From contig JAAFAI010000017.1 of the NCBI GenBank assembly GCA_018222405.1, positions 50,121 to 114,120 on the forward strand: a stretch of DNA of 64,000 nucleotides. Direction: 5' to 3'. The first letter of the stretch is position 1. Each line of letters opens with the position of its first letter. Source of the stretch: Gammaproteobacteria bacterium (GTDB lineage Bacteria; Pseudomonadota; Gammaproteobacteria; Enterobacterales; Alteromonadaceae). The notes under the pieces were generated by a model. It searched no databases. It worked only from the letters and a program-made list of their open reading frames with translations, and was not told the DNA's origin. Below are positions 27,740 through 36,673 of the stretch, piece after piece. Made by a program: the position numbers and the translations under genes.

Positions 27740-27985
27740 GACCCGGGTAACTGGTTTATATTTTACTAAGTGAAAAGAGCCAGAAACTGGCTGATAAAGG
27801 CTTACAACGAAGCAAGGTGAAACAAACCTGACAAGGTTAATCACCAGAGCCGTCCCCGCAGCAGTTACGGGGGAAAATTGCCAACATAACAACAAACAGG
27901 CCAGCCTTAGCGCGCTAATGAAAGGGCTGGCACCGCGAATGTGAACCGTGATGATGACATCCGGCACATGACGCTTGAGGGCAAA
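27740..27985 (+). promoter_or_regulatory. Structured leader region of fimV, class unknown
   Basis: The 412-base gap between asd and fimV contains no credible gene. Several stem-loops follow one another: AGCCAG-AAA-CTGGCT, GGTGA...TCACC enclosing AACC...GGTT, CCCCG...CGGGG around CAGCAGTTA, and GCCAGCC...GGCTGGC enclosing the 12-base palindrome TTAGCGCGCTAA. No match to a known riboswitch could be made; the CCCCGC segment recalls cobalamin leaders, but the B12 box is missing. A regulatory RNA leader is inferred only from the density of pairing. Confidence 0.4.
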
Positions 27986-27996
27986 AAAGGAACGCT

Positions 27997-30900
27997 ATGA
28001 AATTGCATTTAACCGGCTGCATACTACTGATGATGTTGATCAGCTTAGTCAGCGATCCGGTTGCCGCACAAAATACCCCTCTGAGAGGGCCAAAAGACGC
28101 AACTAACCAGTATTCTGGCGTGGTGTTCGGCCCTATAGACTCGAATGATACTCTGTGGCGGGTAGCCAGCCGCTATCGGCAGAATCCTAACCTGTCTATT
28201 TACCAGGTGATGGTGGCAATTTATGAACTCAACCCCGATGCCTTTGAACAAAACAACCTGAATCTGATGGTAGATGGCGCTACCTTAAAATTGCCCTCCG
28301 AACGCTACATCGCCCGTATCGATAAAGAGAAAGCCCGTCAGAAAGCCGAAGCCGATGATGCGGCCTTTGCCCGCATGGCGAATCAACCCGGTGATAGCCT
28401 GAATAACCTTAAACCACCGGTACCGCTGGTTAATCAGGATGATCTGACACAAACCAAAACTCAGCTTGAACAACAGCTAAACCAGATTGATGCCTCACAG
28501 GCCCGCCAGTTTGAAGAACTGCGTGATCAATTTGCTACCTCCATCGACAGTGTGCAGATGCTGCTGGACGATAACCGTAAGCTTTACGACCGCATCGAGA
28601 AAATCAATGAAGACCTGAGTGCCTTGCGCGGTCGCGTTGATGATGAAGTTGAGGTGAAGGTGGATGAGCAGCTTGCTTTGCAGCGCGAGTTGCGTGAACT
28701 GATTTTAAGTGAAAAGGCCGCTAAAGAAGCCGAGCAATCAAATTCGTTTGTGGAAGCCCTTACCAGCCCTATGGCGCTGATTGCAGGTACTGGCTTATTA
28801 ACCTTTTCTGCCATTGCCGGACTGATTGTCTGGTTAATGAAACGCAAGTCTAAGCCTGAAGAAGAAATTACGCTGCCGCCAAAAGAGTCTGCGCCTGAAC
28901 CAGAGGAGGGTATTGCCGATCTGTCTACGGCCCTGGAGTCTGAGCTTGGTGGTGATGAGCTGTCGGATGAAGAGCTGTTCAACGATGACGATTTGCTCGA
29001 TGACGTGTTATCGACAGAGCTGGAAGAGTCACTCAATGACGATGACAGTTTTGCCGATCTGAATGATGACATGCTGGTGCCGGATGAGTCCAAAGAAGAA
29101 TCCTTCGAGGAAGGTGACTCCGCGCTGGATCAGGATGATCTGGATAGTCTGTTTGATGACGAGTTCAGTAATCAGGAGTCTGATGAGGCTATCGATCTGT
29201 CTGATGATGATGACTTACTCGATAACTTTGATGAAGATGAGGGCAATGACGACCTGGCCGATTTCTCGGAAGAAGCTTTGGATGAAGAACCAGGAGAACC
29301 AGAGCAAACCTCAGACGAAGAACTGGCCGCGTTGCTTGAGAACCCGGAGCAGGTTTATCAGTCTGAAACCGCGCCGGAAGCTGGCACCGATACCGAAGAT
29401 GACGGCGGTGACATAGCTGATGACGACGATATCGAAGCCATTCTGGCGGCCCAGCAAGGCGCACCAGCAACTGCAGAATCCAGCGAAACCGATGAGGAAG
29501 ACGCGCCGGAAATTTCCATTGATGAGTTGCTGGAAGAAAATAAACTCAGCGAAGAAGAAAAAGCCAACCTGCCGGTAGACGATGGTCCGGTAGGCGATGA
29601 AATGCTTGAAAAGCTGGATGATGAAATCACCCAGCAGGCACAGGCTCTCGACCGTCTGACTGACAGCATTATCAGTGAGATGGACCAAATTGAAATGATG
29701 GGCGATTTGGCAGGCGATCTGGATGATGAAGATGACGAAGAGGGTGATCTGCTGGACGCCGCCATCGCATCTGAAAGCACCGAGAGTGATGAGTCAAAAC
29801 TGCAGAGCCTCGATGAAATTACCGACGATCTTGACGAGATAGACTTTGATAACATCGAAAATGCCGATGCTTTTGACGATCCGTTATCCGATGAGTTACT
29901 TGCAGAACTCGAAGCCGAGTTACCGGAGGATGACGCTACAGAAGAAACGACTGCCGAATCTGGCGAAGAAGAATTTGATGAAGCGCAGTTTGAGCAGGAA
30001 GTCAGTGACGATTTAACCGACGAGCTGCTCAAAGAGCTTGAAGGTGACCCAGAAGGTGACCCAGAAGGTGACCCAGAAAACGATGAAGGAAGGGAAGATT
30101 CGTCGCTGGATGCTGATGCAGATGACTTCGATGAGTCAGACCTCGAGGATGATCTCACACGTGAGTTGCTCGGTGAACTTGAGCAAAGCGAAGATGATGA
30201 CGATGTGGTGGAAGTGGAAGCTGATGAACCGCCACTTTCATCGGAGGAAGAACAAGCGCCTGACATCGATGAAGCGCAGGCTGAAGACAGTGACGATATT
30301 GACGACCCGTTAACAGACGACCTGCTGGCGGAGCTGAGCGTTGACGAAGGAAATGATGCTGGCGATGAGGATGAACAAACCCAGGCACTGACTGAAGAAC
30401 TCGATGAGCTGGATAACGTGGAACCAGCTTACAGCCCGGATGAAGACGTCACGGTGGAAGATACCACCGAAGAAACGTCTGATGAATTATCAGAAGAGCC
30501 TGAACCGGAATTACCAGACACCGACACTGAAGAGCCAGAGCCAAGCGAAGAGAGTGATAACAGTGACGACCTGAGTGACGACGCGTTAGAGCAAGCCCTG
30601 GCCGAATTTGATCGGCAGATGATGGATGACATTCCGTCGTTATCCGGTGAAGCAGAATCAGCTGAGCCTGAGCAGTCAGACGATATTGATGACGACATTC
30701 TCGACCAGGCACTGGAAGATTTTGAAAGTGAAATCGATAGCTTCGAATTGGAACAGGAGCAGGATGGCGTATTACCGGGAGAGAGTGACTCTCAGCAAGA
30801 GCGTTCCAGCCGCCCGGGTGATTTCGATGAGCTTGAGGATGTCCCAGGCCTTGATGAGTGGCTCAATGACAACGATTCTGGTGAAGAGGCGGCTATTCTG

Positions 30901-31392
30901 GATGAGCTGGATAACAGCGAATTTGACGAGCTGCTCGGTGCCATCGATAACGAAGACGAAGCTAAGCCAGAAGAAGAAATCGAAGAGCTGGCACTGGATA
31001 ATCCGGACCTTGATTTAAATGCACTGTTCAGTGAACAACCAGAAAGTACCCAGCAAGAATCGTCAGGCGCGGAGACAGGAGAACCTGCAACGCCTGAGGA
31101 GGAGTACGTTGACGTGGAAACCCTCATGGCGGAAGCCGACGATGTGCCGGAGGCTGAAGATGAGAGAGATCTGGACCTCGATGTCAGTTTATCTGAGTTC
31201 AGCGGCGTCAGCGACGACGATGACGTATTTGATATTGATAAAGACGCGGGACAGAACGCTAACCTCGACCTGGCCCGGGTATACATTGAAATGGATGATC
31301 CGGAAGCGGCTAAAGAGTTGCTTGAAGAAGTCATGAATAAGGGCTCTGAAGCGCAACAGGAAGAAGCCAAAAAACTCATCGAAACCTTGTAA
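27997..31392 (+). CDS. fimV: FimV/HubP family polar landmark protein
   Basis: A 1131-residue inner-membrane protein that organises the cell pole (flagella, chemotaxis arrays, type IV pili, chromosome origin) in Vibrio and Shewanella relatives. A signal peptide (about 1-24) is followed by a periplasmic LysM-like peptidoglycan-binding domain (about 42-101), a coiled coil (150-245), and one membrane helix (258-281). A long cytoplasmic region then follows, very rich in Asp and Glu. The C-terminus (about 1085-1131, NLDLARVYIEMDDPEAAKELL) is the conserved FimV TPR cap. The acidic part contains recurring DPLSDELLAELE-like units and a GDPE triplet repeat. AAGGAA precedes the ATG. It lies between asd and truA as in many gammaproteobacteria. 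Confidence 0.93.
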   Translation: MKLHLTGCILLMMLISLVSDPVAAQNTPLRGPKDATNQYSGVVFGPIDSNDTLWRVASRYRQNPNLSIYQVMVAIYELNPDAFEQNNLNLMVDGATLKLPSERYIARIDKEKARQKAEADDAAFARMANQPGDSLNNLKPPVPLVNQDDLTQTKTQLEQQLNQIDASQARQFEELRDQFATSIDSVQMLLDDNRKLYDRIEKINEDLSALRGRVDDEVEVKVDEQLALQRELRELILSEKAAKEAEQSNSFVEALTSPMALIAGTGLLTFSAIAGLIVWLMKRKSKPEEEITLPPKESAPEPEEGIADLSTALESELGGDELSDEELFNDDDLLDDVLSTELEESLNDDDSFADLNDDMLVPDESKEESFEEGDSALDQDDLDSLFDDEFSNQESDEAIDLSDDDDLLDNFDEDEGNDDLADFSEEALDEEPGEPEQTSDEELAALLENPEQVYQSETAPEAGTDTEDDGGDIADDDDIEAILAAQQGAPATAESSETDEEDAPEISIDELLEENKLSEEEKANLPVDDGPVGDEMLEKLDDEITQQAQALDRLTDSIISEMDQIEMMGDLAGDLDDEDDEEGDLLDAAIASESTESDESKLQSLDEITDDLDEIDFDNIENADAFDDPLSDELLAELEAELPEDDATEETTAESGEEEFDEAQFEQEVSDDLTDELLKELEGDPEGDPEGDPENDEGREDSSLDADADDFDESDLEDDLTRELLGELEQSEDDDDVVEVEADEPPLSSEEEQAPDIDEAQAEDSDDIDDPLTDDLLAELSVDEGNDAGDEDEQTQALTEELDELDNVEPAYSPDEDVTVEDTTEETSDELSEEPEPELPDTDTEEPEPSEESDNSDDLSDDALEQALAEFDRQMMDDIPSLSGEAESAEPEQSDDIDDDILDQALEDFESEIDSFELEQEQDGVLPGESDSQQERSSRPGDFDELEDVPGLDEWLNDNDSGEEAAILDELDNSEFDELLGAIDNEDEAKPEEEIEELALDNPDLDLNALFSEQPESTQQESSGAETGEPATPEEEYVDVETLMAEADDVPEAEDERDLDLDVSLSEFSGVSDDDDVFDIDKDAGQNANLDLARVYIEMDDPEAAKELLEEVMNKGSEAQQEEAKKLIETL
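30040..30075 (+). repeat. In-frame 12-bp triplet repeat inside fimV
   Basis: GAAGGTGACCCA occurs three times in perfect tandem and encodes EGDPEGDPEGDP in the acidic domain. The copies are identical at DNA level, which suggests recent slippage and a length-variable site between strains. Confidence 0.9.
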
Positions 31393-31405
31393 TGCAGGCA
31401 ATGTC

Positions 31406-31804
31406 ATGGCAAAACCAGCGATGAAGTTGTTGTGCTGCGTGATGTTGCTATGTTTTGCCTGCGCAACCGTTGCCAGACAGATAGACACGTCACTGCTGAT
31501 TGGCACCTGGGGCAATTCTGAAGATGGCGGCAAAACCTTCTGGGGTTATGATAAGTACCTTGAGGATGGCACGTTGGTATCCTGGGGCACCTATCCTGAG
31601 ACTGATTTCACCTATAAAGTACGGGCCGACTTCGAGTTAAAGGTGAAGTTCGGCACCTTTTCCTGTCTTACTATTACTGAATCCAGCCCCATTACCGACT
31701 TCGTTGGCGAGTTCTGGTGTGATGAAATCATTGAGCTAAGCGCTGAAACGTTTACGTTTAAAAGTTCAGACGGTGAACTTACCACCCTCTACCGGATGCC
31801 CTGA
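31406..31804 (+). CDS. Small exported protein of unknown function
   Basis: A 132-residue protein starting 14 bases after fimV. The N-terminus (MAKPAMKLLCCVMLLCFACATVA) is a hydrophobic, Cys-rich signal peptide. The mature part has IGTWGNSEDGGKTFWGYDKYL and a beta-rich sequence with two Cys (FSCLTI and FWCDEI) that could form a disulfide. The IGTW start followed by strands resembles small lipocalin-like or META-like barrels, but I cannot assign a family. It may be co-transcribed with fimV. Confidence 0.65.
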   Translation: MAKPAMKLLCCVMLLCFACATVARQIDTSLLIGTWGNSEDGGKTFWGYDKYLEDGTLVSWGTYPETDFTYKVRADFELKVKFGTFSCLTITESSPITDFVGEFWCDEIIELSAETFTFKSSDGELTTLYRMP

Positions 31805-31958
31805 CGCACACTTACGAAAATTAAATGTTAACGGTGAGGGCGGTGTTATCCTTCATCATAATTTTTCGGCCAGTCATGGCATTGGCATTCTTTACATTTT
31901 GTATTTGGCGCACAATAAATTCGGGAAACAACACATCAAACGACGGACGCTGATAATA

Positions 31959-33365
31959 ATGAAAAATAAATTAGTCACCCTGTTAGCCGCGGCAATTGGT
32001 CTTACTGCCATCGGGCTGGCATCACCGGGTCTTAAAGCACGGCAAACAGTGCAAACCGAAGTACTCGACACCATTAAACAGGATGTCAGTTCATCCACTC
32101 TTTCTTATGACATTGTAGAGTCCCTAACCACCGAAGTGGGGGCCAGAATGGTTGGCACGCCGGGAGCTGATGCGGCAACTGACTGGGCCGTGGCAAAGAT
32201 GAAGGCACTGGGTTTTGATAAAGTGTGGGTTGAGGAAAGCCAGGCGCAACTGTGGCAGCGCGGCGACCTCACCGCCAGCATCACCGCGCCTTATCCCCAC
32301 AAAGTGGTTGCTATCGCGCTGGGCGGCAGTGTCGGTACTAATGGCCAGGCTATAAACGCCGAAGTGGCATACTTTGACGATCTAACAGCGCTACAGGCCG
32401 CGCCGGAAGGTAGCCTTAAGGGCAAGATTGCTTATGTGGGTTACCGTATGGAACGCCATATTGATGGTCATGGCTACGGTAAGGCGGTTGGGGCCAGAGT
32501 GGCAGGCGCCTCGGCTGCGGCTAAAAAAGGCGCGCTGGCGTTTATTATGCGCTCAGTAGGCACAGACACCGACCGCATCGGTCACACCGGGATGATGCGC
32601 TACGAAGAGGGGGTGGAAAAAATACCCGCGGTGGCGTTATCTAACCCTGATGCGGATCTGCTTGAAAACATGTTACGCCGTGAACAGCCAGTCTCGTTTT
32701 CATTAAACACCAGCGCCAGCGGCCCAACAGGAGACACCGTTACTATCGCTAATGTTATTGGTGAGGTGACCGGCACTGAAAAGCCTGAAGAGCTGATTAC
32801 CCTGGGCGCGCATATCGACAGTTGGGACGTGGGGACTGGTGCTATTGATGATGGTATCGGTATTGGCATCGTGTTGGCGGCCGGGCATTACATTGCCGAA
32901 ATGGAGCAGCGTCCGGCGCGTACTATTCGGGTTATTTTGTTTGCAGCTGAAGAAATTGGTCTGGTAGGTGTGCGCGATTACGTGGCCCAACACAAAGACG
33001 AAATGTCGCGACATATGCTTGGCGCCGAATGGGACTTCGGCAACGGACGCATTTATGAGCTGGAGCCGGGAGTAGGGCCTCAGGCCCTGGCCTCTGTGCG
33101 TGACTTTGCTAACTATCTGGCCCCAATGGGCGTAGGTTTGGCAAGTACCAATACCGCCAAAGGTCAATCGGACATGAGCTTGCTGGGCGAAGCGGGTCAG
33201 CCGGCGTTTAACTTTGCACCGGATGGCCTCGATTATTTTGACTATCATCACACCGAAAACGACACCCTCGATAAGGTGGATAAGGATGCCCTGAAAGTAA
33301 ATACCACCATTTACACCTTGTTTGCCTGGTACGCTGCAAACAGCGGCGTAGACTACCGCCAGTAA
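31959..33365 (+). CDS. Secreted M28 family metallopeptidase (carboxypeptidase Q-like)
   Basis: A 468-residue exported zinc peptidase. The start ATG 31959 gives a normal signal peptide (MKNKLVTLLAAAIGLTAIGL); upstream in-frame codons overlap the preceding gene. A PA-domain-like insert lies in the first half (about 120-230). The two-metal M28 site is visible as LGAHIDSWDVGTGAIDDG (His and Asp ligands), FAAEEIGLVG (catalytic Glu and Glu ligand), an Asp in GAEWDFGNG and the late DYHHTENDTLDKVD histidine. It should release amino acids from peptides in the periplasm or outside the cell. Its presence between fimV and truA is not part of the E. coli arrangement. Confidence 0.88.
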   Translation: MKNKLVTLLAAAIGLTAIGLASPGLKARQTVQTEVLDTIKQDVSSSTLSYDIVESLTTEVGARMVGTPGADAATDWAVAKMKALGFDKVWVEESQAQLWQRGDLTASITAPYPHKVVAIALGGSVGTNGQAINAEVAYFDDLTALQAAPEGSLKGKIAYVGYRMERHIDGHGYGKAVGARVAGASAAAKKGALAFIMRSVGTDTDRIGHTGMMRYEEGVEKIPAVALSNPDADLLENMLRREQPVSFSLNTSASGPTGDTVTIANVIGEVTGTEKPEELITLGAHIDSWDVGTGAIDDGIGIGIVLAAGHYIAEMEQRPARTIRVILFAAEEIGLVGVRDYVAQHKDEMSRHMLGAEWDFGNGRIYELEPGVGPQALASVRDFANYLAPMGVGLASTNTAKGQSDMSLLGEAGQPAFNFAPDGLDYFDYHHTENDTLDKVDKDALKVNTTIYTLFAWYAANSGVDYRQ

Positions 33366-33376
33366 TCCTGAGTTTG

Positions 33377-33402
33377 TGGGGCGGAGCTGCTGCTTTGCCC
33401 CA
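33377..33402 (+). terminator. Weak terminator candidate after the M28 gene
   Basis: TGGGGC (33377-33382) and GCCCCA (33397-33402) flank a small internal AGC/GCT pairing. It lies just past the peptidase stop. No T-run follows. Confidence 0.35.
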
Positions 33403-33506
33403 AGTTCCTCCCGGAAAATACTAATCTTCCTGATTATCCGGATTGCCCAACGGCTTCGCTTTACGTAAACTTACGCGCCTCGTAGCAACGCAAAGCAACA
33501 GAAGAC

Positions 33507-34298
33507 ATGACCCGAATAGCCCTTGGTATTGAATATGATGGTGCCCAGCACTTTGGCTGGCAACGACAGCAGGAAGTGCCCAGTGTACAGGGCTATTTAG
33601 AAAAAGCGCTGTCGACAGTAGCCAACACCACTATTGAGGTGCAGTGTGCCGGACGAACCGATGCCGGCGTTCACGCCACTGGTCAGGTGGTGCATTTCGA
33701 CTGTGATGTCGAGCGGCCGCTCAAAGCCTGGACCATGGGCGTAAATGCGAATCTGCCGGATTCCGTTGCCGTGAAGTGGTGTTGTGAGGTCAGCGATGAA
33801 TTTCATGCGCGTTTTTCGGCTACGGGCAGGCGTTATCGTTACATCATTTATAACCACAAAATGCGTCCGGCAATTTTGCACCATGGGGTCACCCATGTGC
33901 ACCGCGATTTAGACGAAAAACGCATGCATGAGGCGGCTCAGGCATTATTAGGTGAGCAGGACTTCAGTGCTTTCAGAGCATCACTTTGCCAGTCTAAAAC
34001 ACCGTTTCGAAATGTCACCAAAGTAACCGTTACCCGCCAGGGTTGCTATGTGATTGTGGATATCAGTGCCAATGCATTTTTACATCACATGGTGCGCAAT
34101 ATTGTGGGGTCTCTGGTAGAAATTGGCAGTGGCCATCAGCCACTAGACTGGATTGCCACATTGCTGGCTGGTAAAGACCGAACGCAGGCCGCCGCTACAG
34201 CTAAACCCAATGGCTTATATCTGGTGGATGTGGATTATCCCGATTCCTACGGTTTACCGCGTGGAGTGCTTGGTCCACTGTTTTTGCCGAATAATTAA
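33507..34298 (+). CDS. truA: tRNA pseudouridine(38-40) synthase TruA
   Basis: Makes pseudouridine at positions 38, 39 and 40 in the tRNA anticodon arm. The 263-residue protein has the catalytic Asp in [18 protein letters not shown] (D52) and the family segments [18 protein letters not shown] and [19 protein letters not shown]. In E. coli (hisT) it is in the same operon region as pdxB, usg and accD, as here. Confidence 0.95.
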   Translation: MTRIALGIEYDGAQHFGWQRQQEVPSVQGYLEKALSTVANTTIEVQCAGRTDAGVHATGQVVHFDCDVERPLKAWTMGVNANLPDSVAVKWCCEVSDEFHARFSATGRRYRYIIYNHKMRPAILHHGVTHVHRDLDEKRMHEAAQALLGEQDFSAFRASLCQSKTPFRNVTKVTVTRQGCYVIVDISANAFLHHMVRNIVGSLVEIGSGHQPLDWIATLLAGKDRTQAAATAKPNGLYLVDVDYPDSYGLPRGVLGPLFLPNN

Positions 34299-34371
34299 AC
34301 GCCGTAAGGTTGTCTGCTGGCCCTTTGACGAAATTAACAGCAAAATTCATTAGGCCATGCCAATAAAGCCG

Positions 34372-34385
34372 TTTATACGTATAAA
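34372..34385. promoter_or_regulatory. 14-bp palindrome upstream of accD
   Basis: TTTATACGTATAAA is a perfect palindrome in the 256-base gap between truA and accD. The gap is AT-rich and holds a TATAAT at 34460-34465 without a clear -35. The palindrome may be an operator for accD or nothing; AT-rich palindromes of this length arise by chance at a low rate. Confidence 0.25.
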
Positions 34386-34554
34386 TATTCGTACTTCTTA
34401 GACCAGTTTTATTTTTCGCTATTGCGTTGAATATGCTCTAATATGTCGCCATATGCGGATATAATCCATCGTTTATTATTTCATCATCCTGTACCGGGCA
34501 CGAACAAGCATAAAAAGCCGGGCGTAACAGGTTAGCTAAAAGGACATCTCTGGC

Positions 34555-35400
34555 ATGAGCTGGATACAAAAAATTCTTCCAAAGACACAAACTTCCACCA
34601 AAGGTAACGTTCCTGAAGGTATCTGGACGAAATGTAATGGCTGTCAGGCCGTGCTGTATAAGCAGGATCTGGAAAAGCAACTGGAAGTTTGTCCGAAATG
34701 TGACAATCACATGCGTATTGGTGCCCGTCGGCGACTGGATGCCTTCCTGGATGCCGGTGACCGTCAGGAACTGGCCGGTGACCTCGAGCCGCAGGATGTA
34801 CTGAAGTTTAAAGATTCCAAGCGTTATAAAGACCGTATAACTGCAGCTCAGAAGTCGACTAATGAGAAAGATGCATTAATCGTAATGCAGGGTAAACTGA
34901 AAGGCATGCCGATTGTGGTTGCCAGCTTTGAGTTTGCCTTTATGGGCGGCTCTATGGCGTCGGTGGTTGGCGCTCGTTTTGTTGCTGCAGTGAATGCGGC
35001 GATTGCCGCTAATTGCCCGCTGGTATGTTTCTCAGCCAGTGGCGGTGCGCGGATGCAGGAAGCGTTGCTGTCATTGATGCAAATGGCTAAAACCTCAGCG
35101 GCGCTGGCCAAGCTGAGCGAGAAAGGCTTACCGTATATTTCTGTGATGACTGACCCGACCATGGGCGGCGTATCGGCCAGCTTAGCGATGCTTGGCGATA
35201 TCAACGTAGCAGAACCCAAAGCCTTAATTGGTTTTGCCGGCCCGCGGGTTATCGAACAGACCGTACGTGAAAAACTGCCTGAAGGCTTCCAGCGAAGTGA
35301 GTTCCTGCTTGAGAAAGGTGCAATCGATATGATTGTGGATCGCCGCGAAATGCGCGATAAGCTGCACGGCGTTCTGGCCAAATTACATCGCCCTGATTAA
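34555..35400 (+). CDS. accD: Acetyl-CoA carboxylase carboxyltransferase subunit beta
   Basis: Beta subunit of the carboxyltransferase that makes malonyl-CoA for fatty acid synthesis. The 281-residue protein begins MSWIQKILP and has the zinc ribbon of bacterial AccD: CNGC at about residues 23-26 and CPKC at about 45-48. The crotonase-like core contains [21 protein letters not shown] and [16 protein letters not shown], which form the oxyanion and acyl-CoA site. Its stop codon lies inside a terminator hairpin. Confidence 0.95.
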   Translation: MSWIQKILPKTQTSTKGNVPEGIWTKCNGCQAVLYKQDLEKQLEVCPKCDNHMRIGARRRLDAFLDAGDRQELAGDLEPQDVLKFKDSKRYKDRITAAQKSTNEKDALIVMQGKLKGMPIVVASFEFAFMGGSMASVVGARFVAAVNAAIAANCPLVCFSASGGARMQEALLSLMQMAKTSAALAKLSEKGLPYISVMTDPTMGGVSASLAMLGDINVAEPKALIGFAGPRVIEQTVREKLPEGFQRSEFLLEKGAIDMIVDRREMRDKLHGVLAKLHRPD

Positions 35401-35413
35401 TTCAGGGCTTTTT
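35390..35413 (+). terminator. Intrinsic terminator overlapping the accD stop codon
   Basis: GCCCTGA (35390-35396) and TCAGGGC (35402-35408) form a 7-base stem followed by TTTTT. The accD TAA lies in the loop, and folC starts 8 bases after the T-run. A ribosome finishing accD would cover the hairpin, so the ribosome can influence read-through to folC. Confidence 0.7.
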
Positions 35414-35420
35414 ATCTCTT

Positions 35421-36659
35421 ATGAGTAAAACACTGCCGCAATGGCTCGAGTATCTTGAGTCCATTCATCCCAGCGCCATCGATATGGGGCTGGACCGCGT
35501 AAACGAAGTAGCGCAACGGCTTCTCCTTAGTTTCGACTCCCGGGTCATCACCGTTGGTGGTACCAATGGTAAGGGCACCACGTCTGCGCTGATTGAAAAT
35601 GCCTTGCTTCTTGAAGGTCAGACGGTAGGCGTATACAGCTCACCGCACTTACGCGACTACCGCGAACGCGTGCGTATAAATGGCGCGTTACCAGACACCA
35701 CAGCCTTTTGTGATGCTTTTGAACAAGTGGAACAAGCCCGTGGCGAAATCAGCTTAACTTACTTTGAGTTTGGTACCCTGGCCGCTATGTTGATGTTGAA
35801 GGCTGCAGAGCTCGACGTGGTGGTGCTTGAGGTTGGCCTTGGCGGGCGGCTGGATGCTACTAATATTATTACCCCTGATTGTGCAGTGATAACCAGTATT
35901 GGTCTTGATCACCAGGACTGGCTGGGTGATACGCGGGAAAAGATTGCCGTGGAAAAAGCCGGTATTATTCGCCATGGCGGTAAAGTAGTGATCGGCGAAC
36001 CTGAGCCCCCGCATACACTGTGCCAAGCGGTTAAGGCCCTGAATGCCGATGCCTGGTGGCAAAATCAGGATTTTAGCATTACCCGCAGTACTAACGGTGC
36101 TGTTACCTTTGCGGCTGCAGGGCAGACTTTAAAACTCCCAGATACCGCTATTCCGCTGAACAATGTTGCTACGGCACTGGCTGTACTAAAACATGCTGGT
36201 TTCTCGGTTAGCGATGCGATTATGCAACAGGCGGTTGCCAATACACAGTTGCCCGGTCGTCGTCAGTTGATTGCCACACAACCGGCAACCTATCTGGATG
36301 TTGGTCATAACCCTCAGGCCACCGAATCTCTCGCTGAGTGGCTCGATAGCAAAACATTTAAGCAGTTACATATTGTGGTGGCGATGCTTAACGACAAAGC
36401 GCCAGCGGCTTCGCTGGCTCCTTTTAAGCGTTTCGCGCCGCAGTGGTTCATGGCTTCAACCCATGGTCCTCGCGGACTGTCAGCTGAAAAACTGGCGGCA
36501 GCGGTGGAAAATACCCAGCGGCGTTTGTTCCAGGCTGTAACCGAAGCTTATGAGGCTGCTCGTGAGGATGCACACAGCGAAGACCTGATTTTAGTGGTAG
36601 GTTCTTTTCATACAGTTGCAGATATCCTGGCGTTACCGCACAATACACAAAACTCATAA
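35421..36659 (+). CDS. folC: Bifunctional folylpolyglutamate/dihydrofolate synthase
   Basis: Adds glutamate to dihydropteroate and to folates. The 412-residue Mur ligase-type protein has the P-loop ITVGGTNGKGTTSALIENA (about 41-59), the YSSPHLRDYRERVRING segment, the GLGGRLDATNII Mg site and a C-terminal LPGRRQLI and DVGHNPQA pair. It starts 20 bases after accD, across a terminator, and is followed at 14 bases by dedD, matching E. coli order accD-folC-dedD-cvpA-purF. Confidence 0.94.
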   Translation: MSKTLPQWLEYLESIHPSAIDMGLDRVNEVAQRLLLSFDSRVITVGGTNGKGTTSALIENALLLEGQTVGVYSSPHLRDYRERVRINGALPDTTAFCDAFEQVEQARGEISLTYFEFGTLAAMLMLKAAELDVVVLEVGLGGRLDATNIITPDCAVITSIGLDHQDWLGDTREKIAVEKAGIIRHGGKVVIGEPEPPHTLCQAVKALNADAWWQNQDFSITRSTNGAVTFAAAGQTLKLPDTAIPLNNVATALAVLKHAGFSVSDAIMQQAVANTQLPGRRQLIATQPATYLDVGHNPQATESLAEWLDSKTFKQLHIVVAMLNDKAPAASLAPFKRFAPQWFMASTHGPRGLSAEKLAAAVENTQRRLFQAVTEAYEAAREDAHSEDLILVVGSFHTVADILALPHNTQNS

Positions 36660-36673
36660 CAGGATCACAGGTA

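Noticed and set aside
27740..27900. Cobalamin riboswitch upstream of fimV
   Set aside because: The CCCCGC...AGTTAC...GGGG part recalls the family, but the B12 box and the expected distal elements are missing and the downstream gene does not fit.
27716..27967. 83-residue frame on the minus strand upstream of fimV
   Set aside because: It is antisense to the structured leader, has no ribosome-binding site and no family resemblance.
29358..30266. A long Ser-rich frame on the minus strand inside fimV, and a similar one at 30792-31379
   Set aside because: They are antisense to GAT/GAA-rich acidic codons, which read as serine and other codons on the other strand. They have no ribosome-binding site and no recognisable domain.
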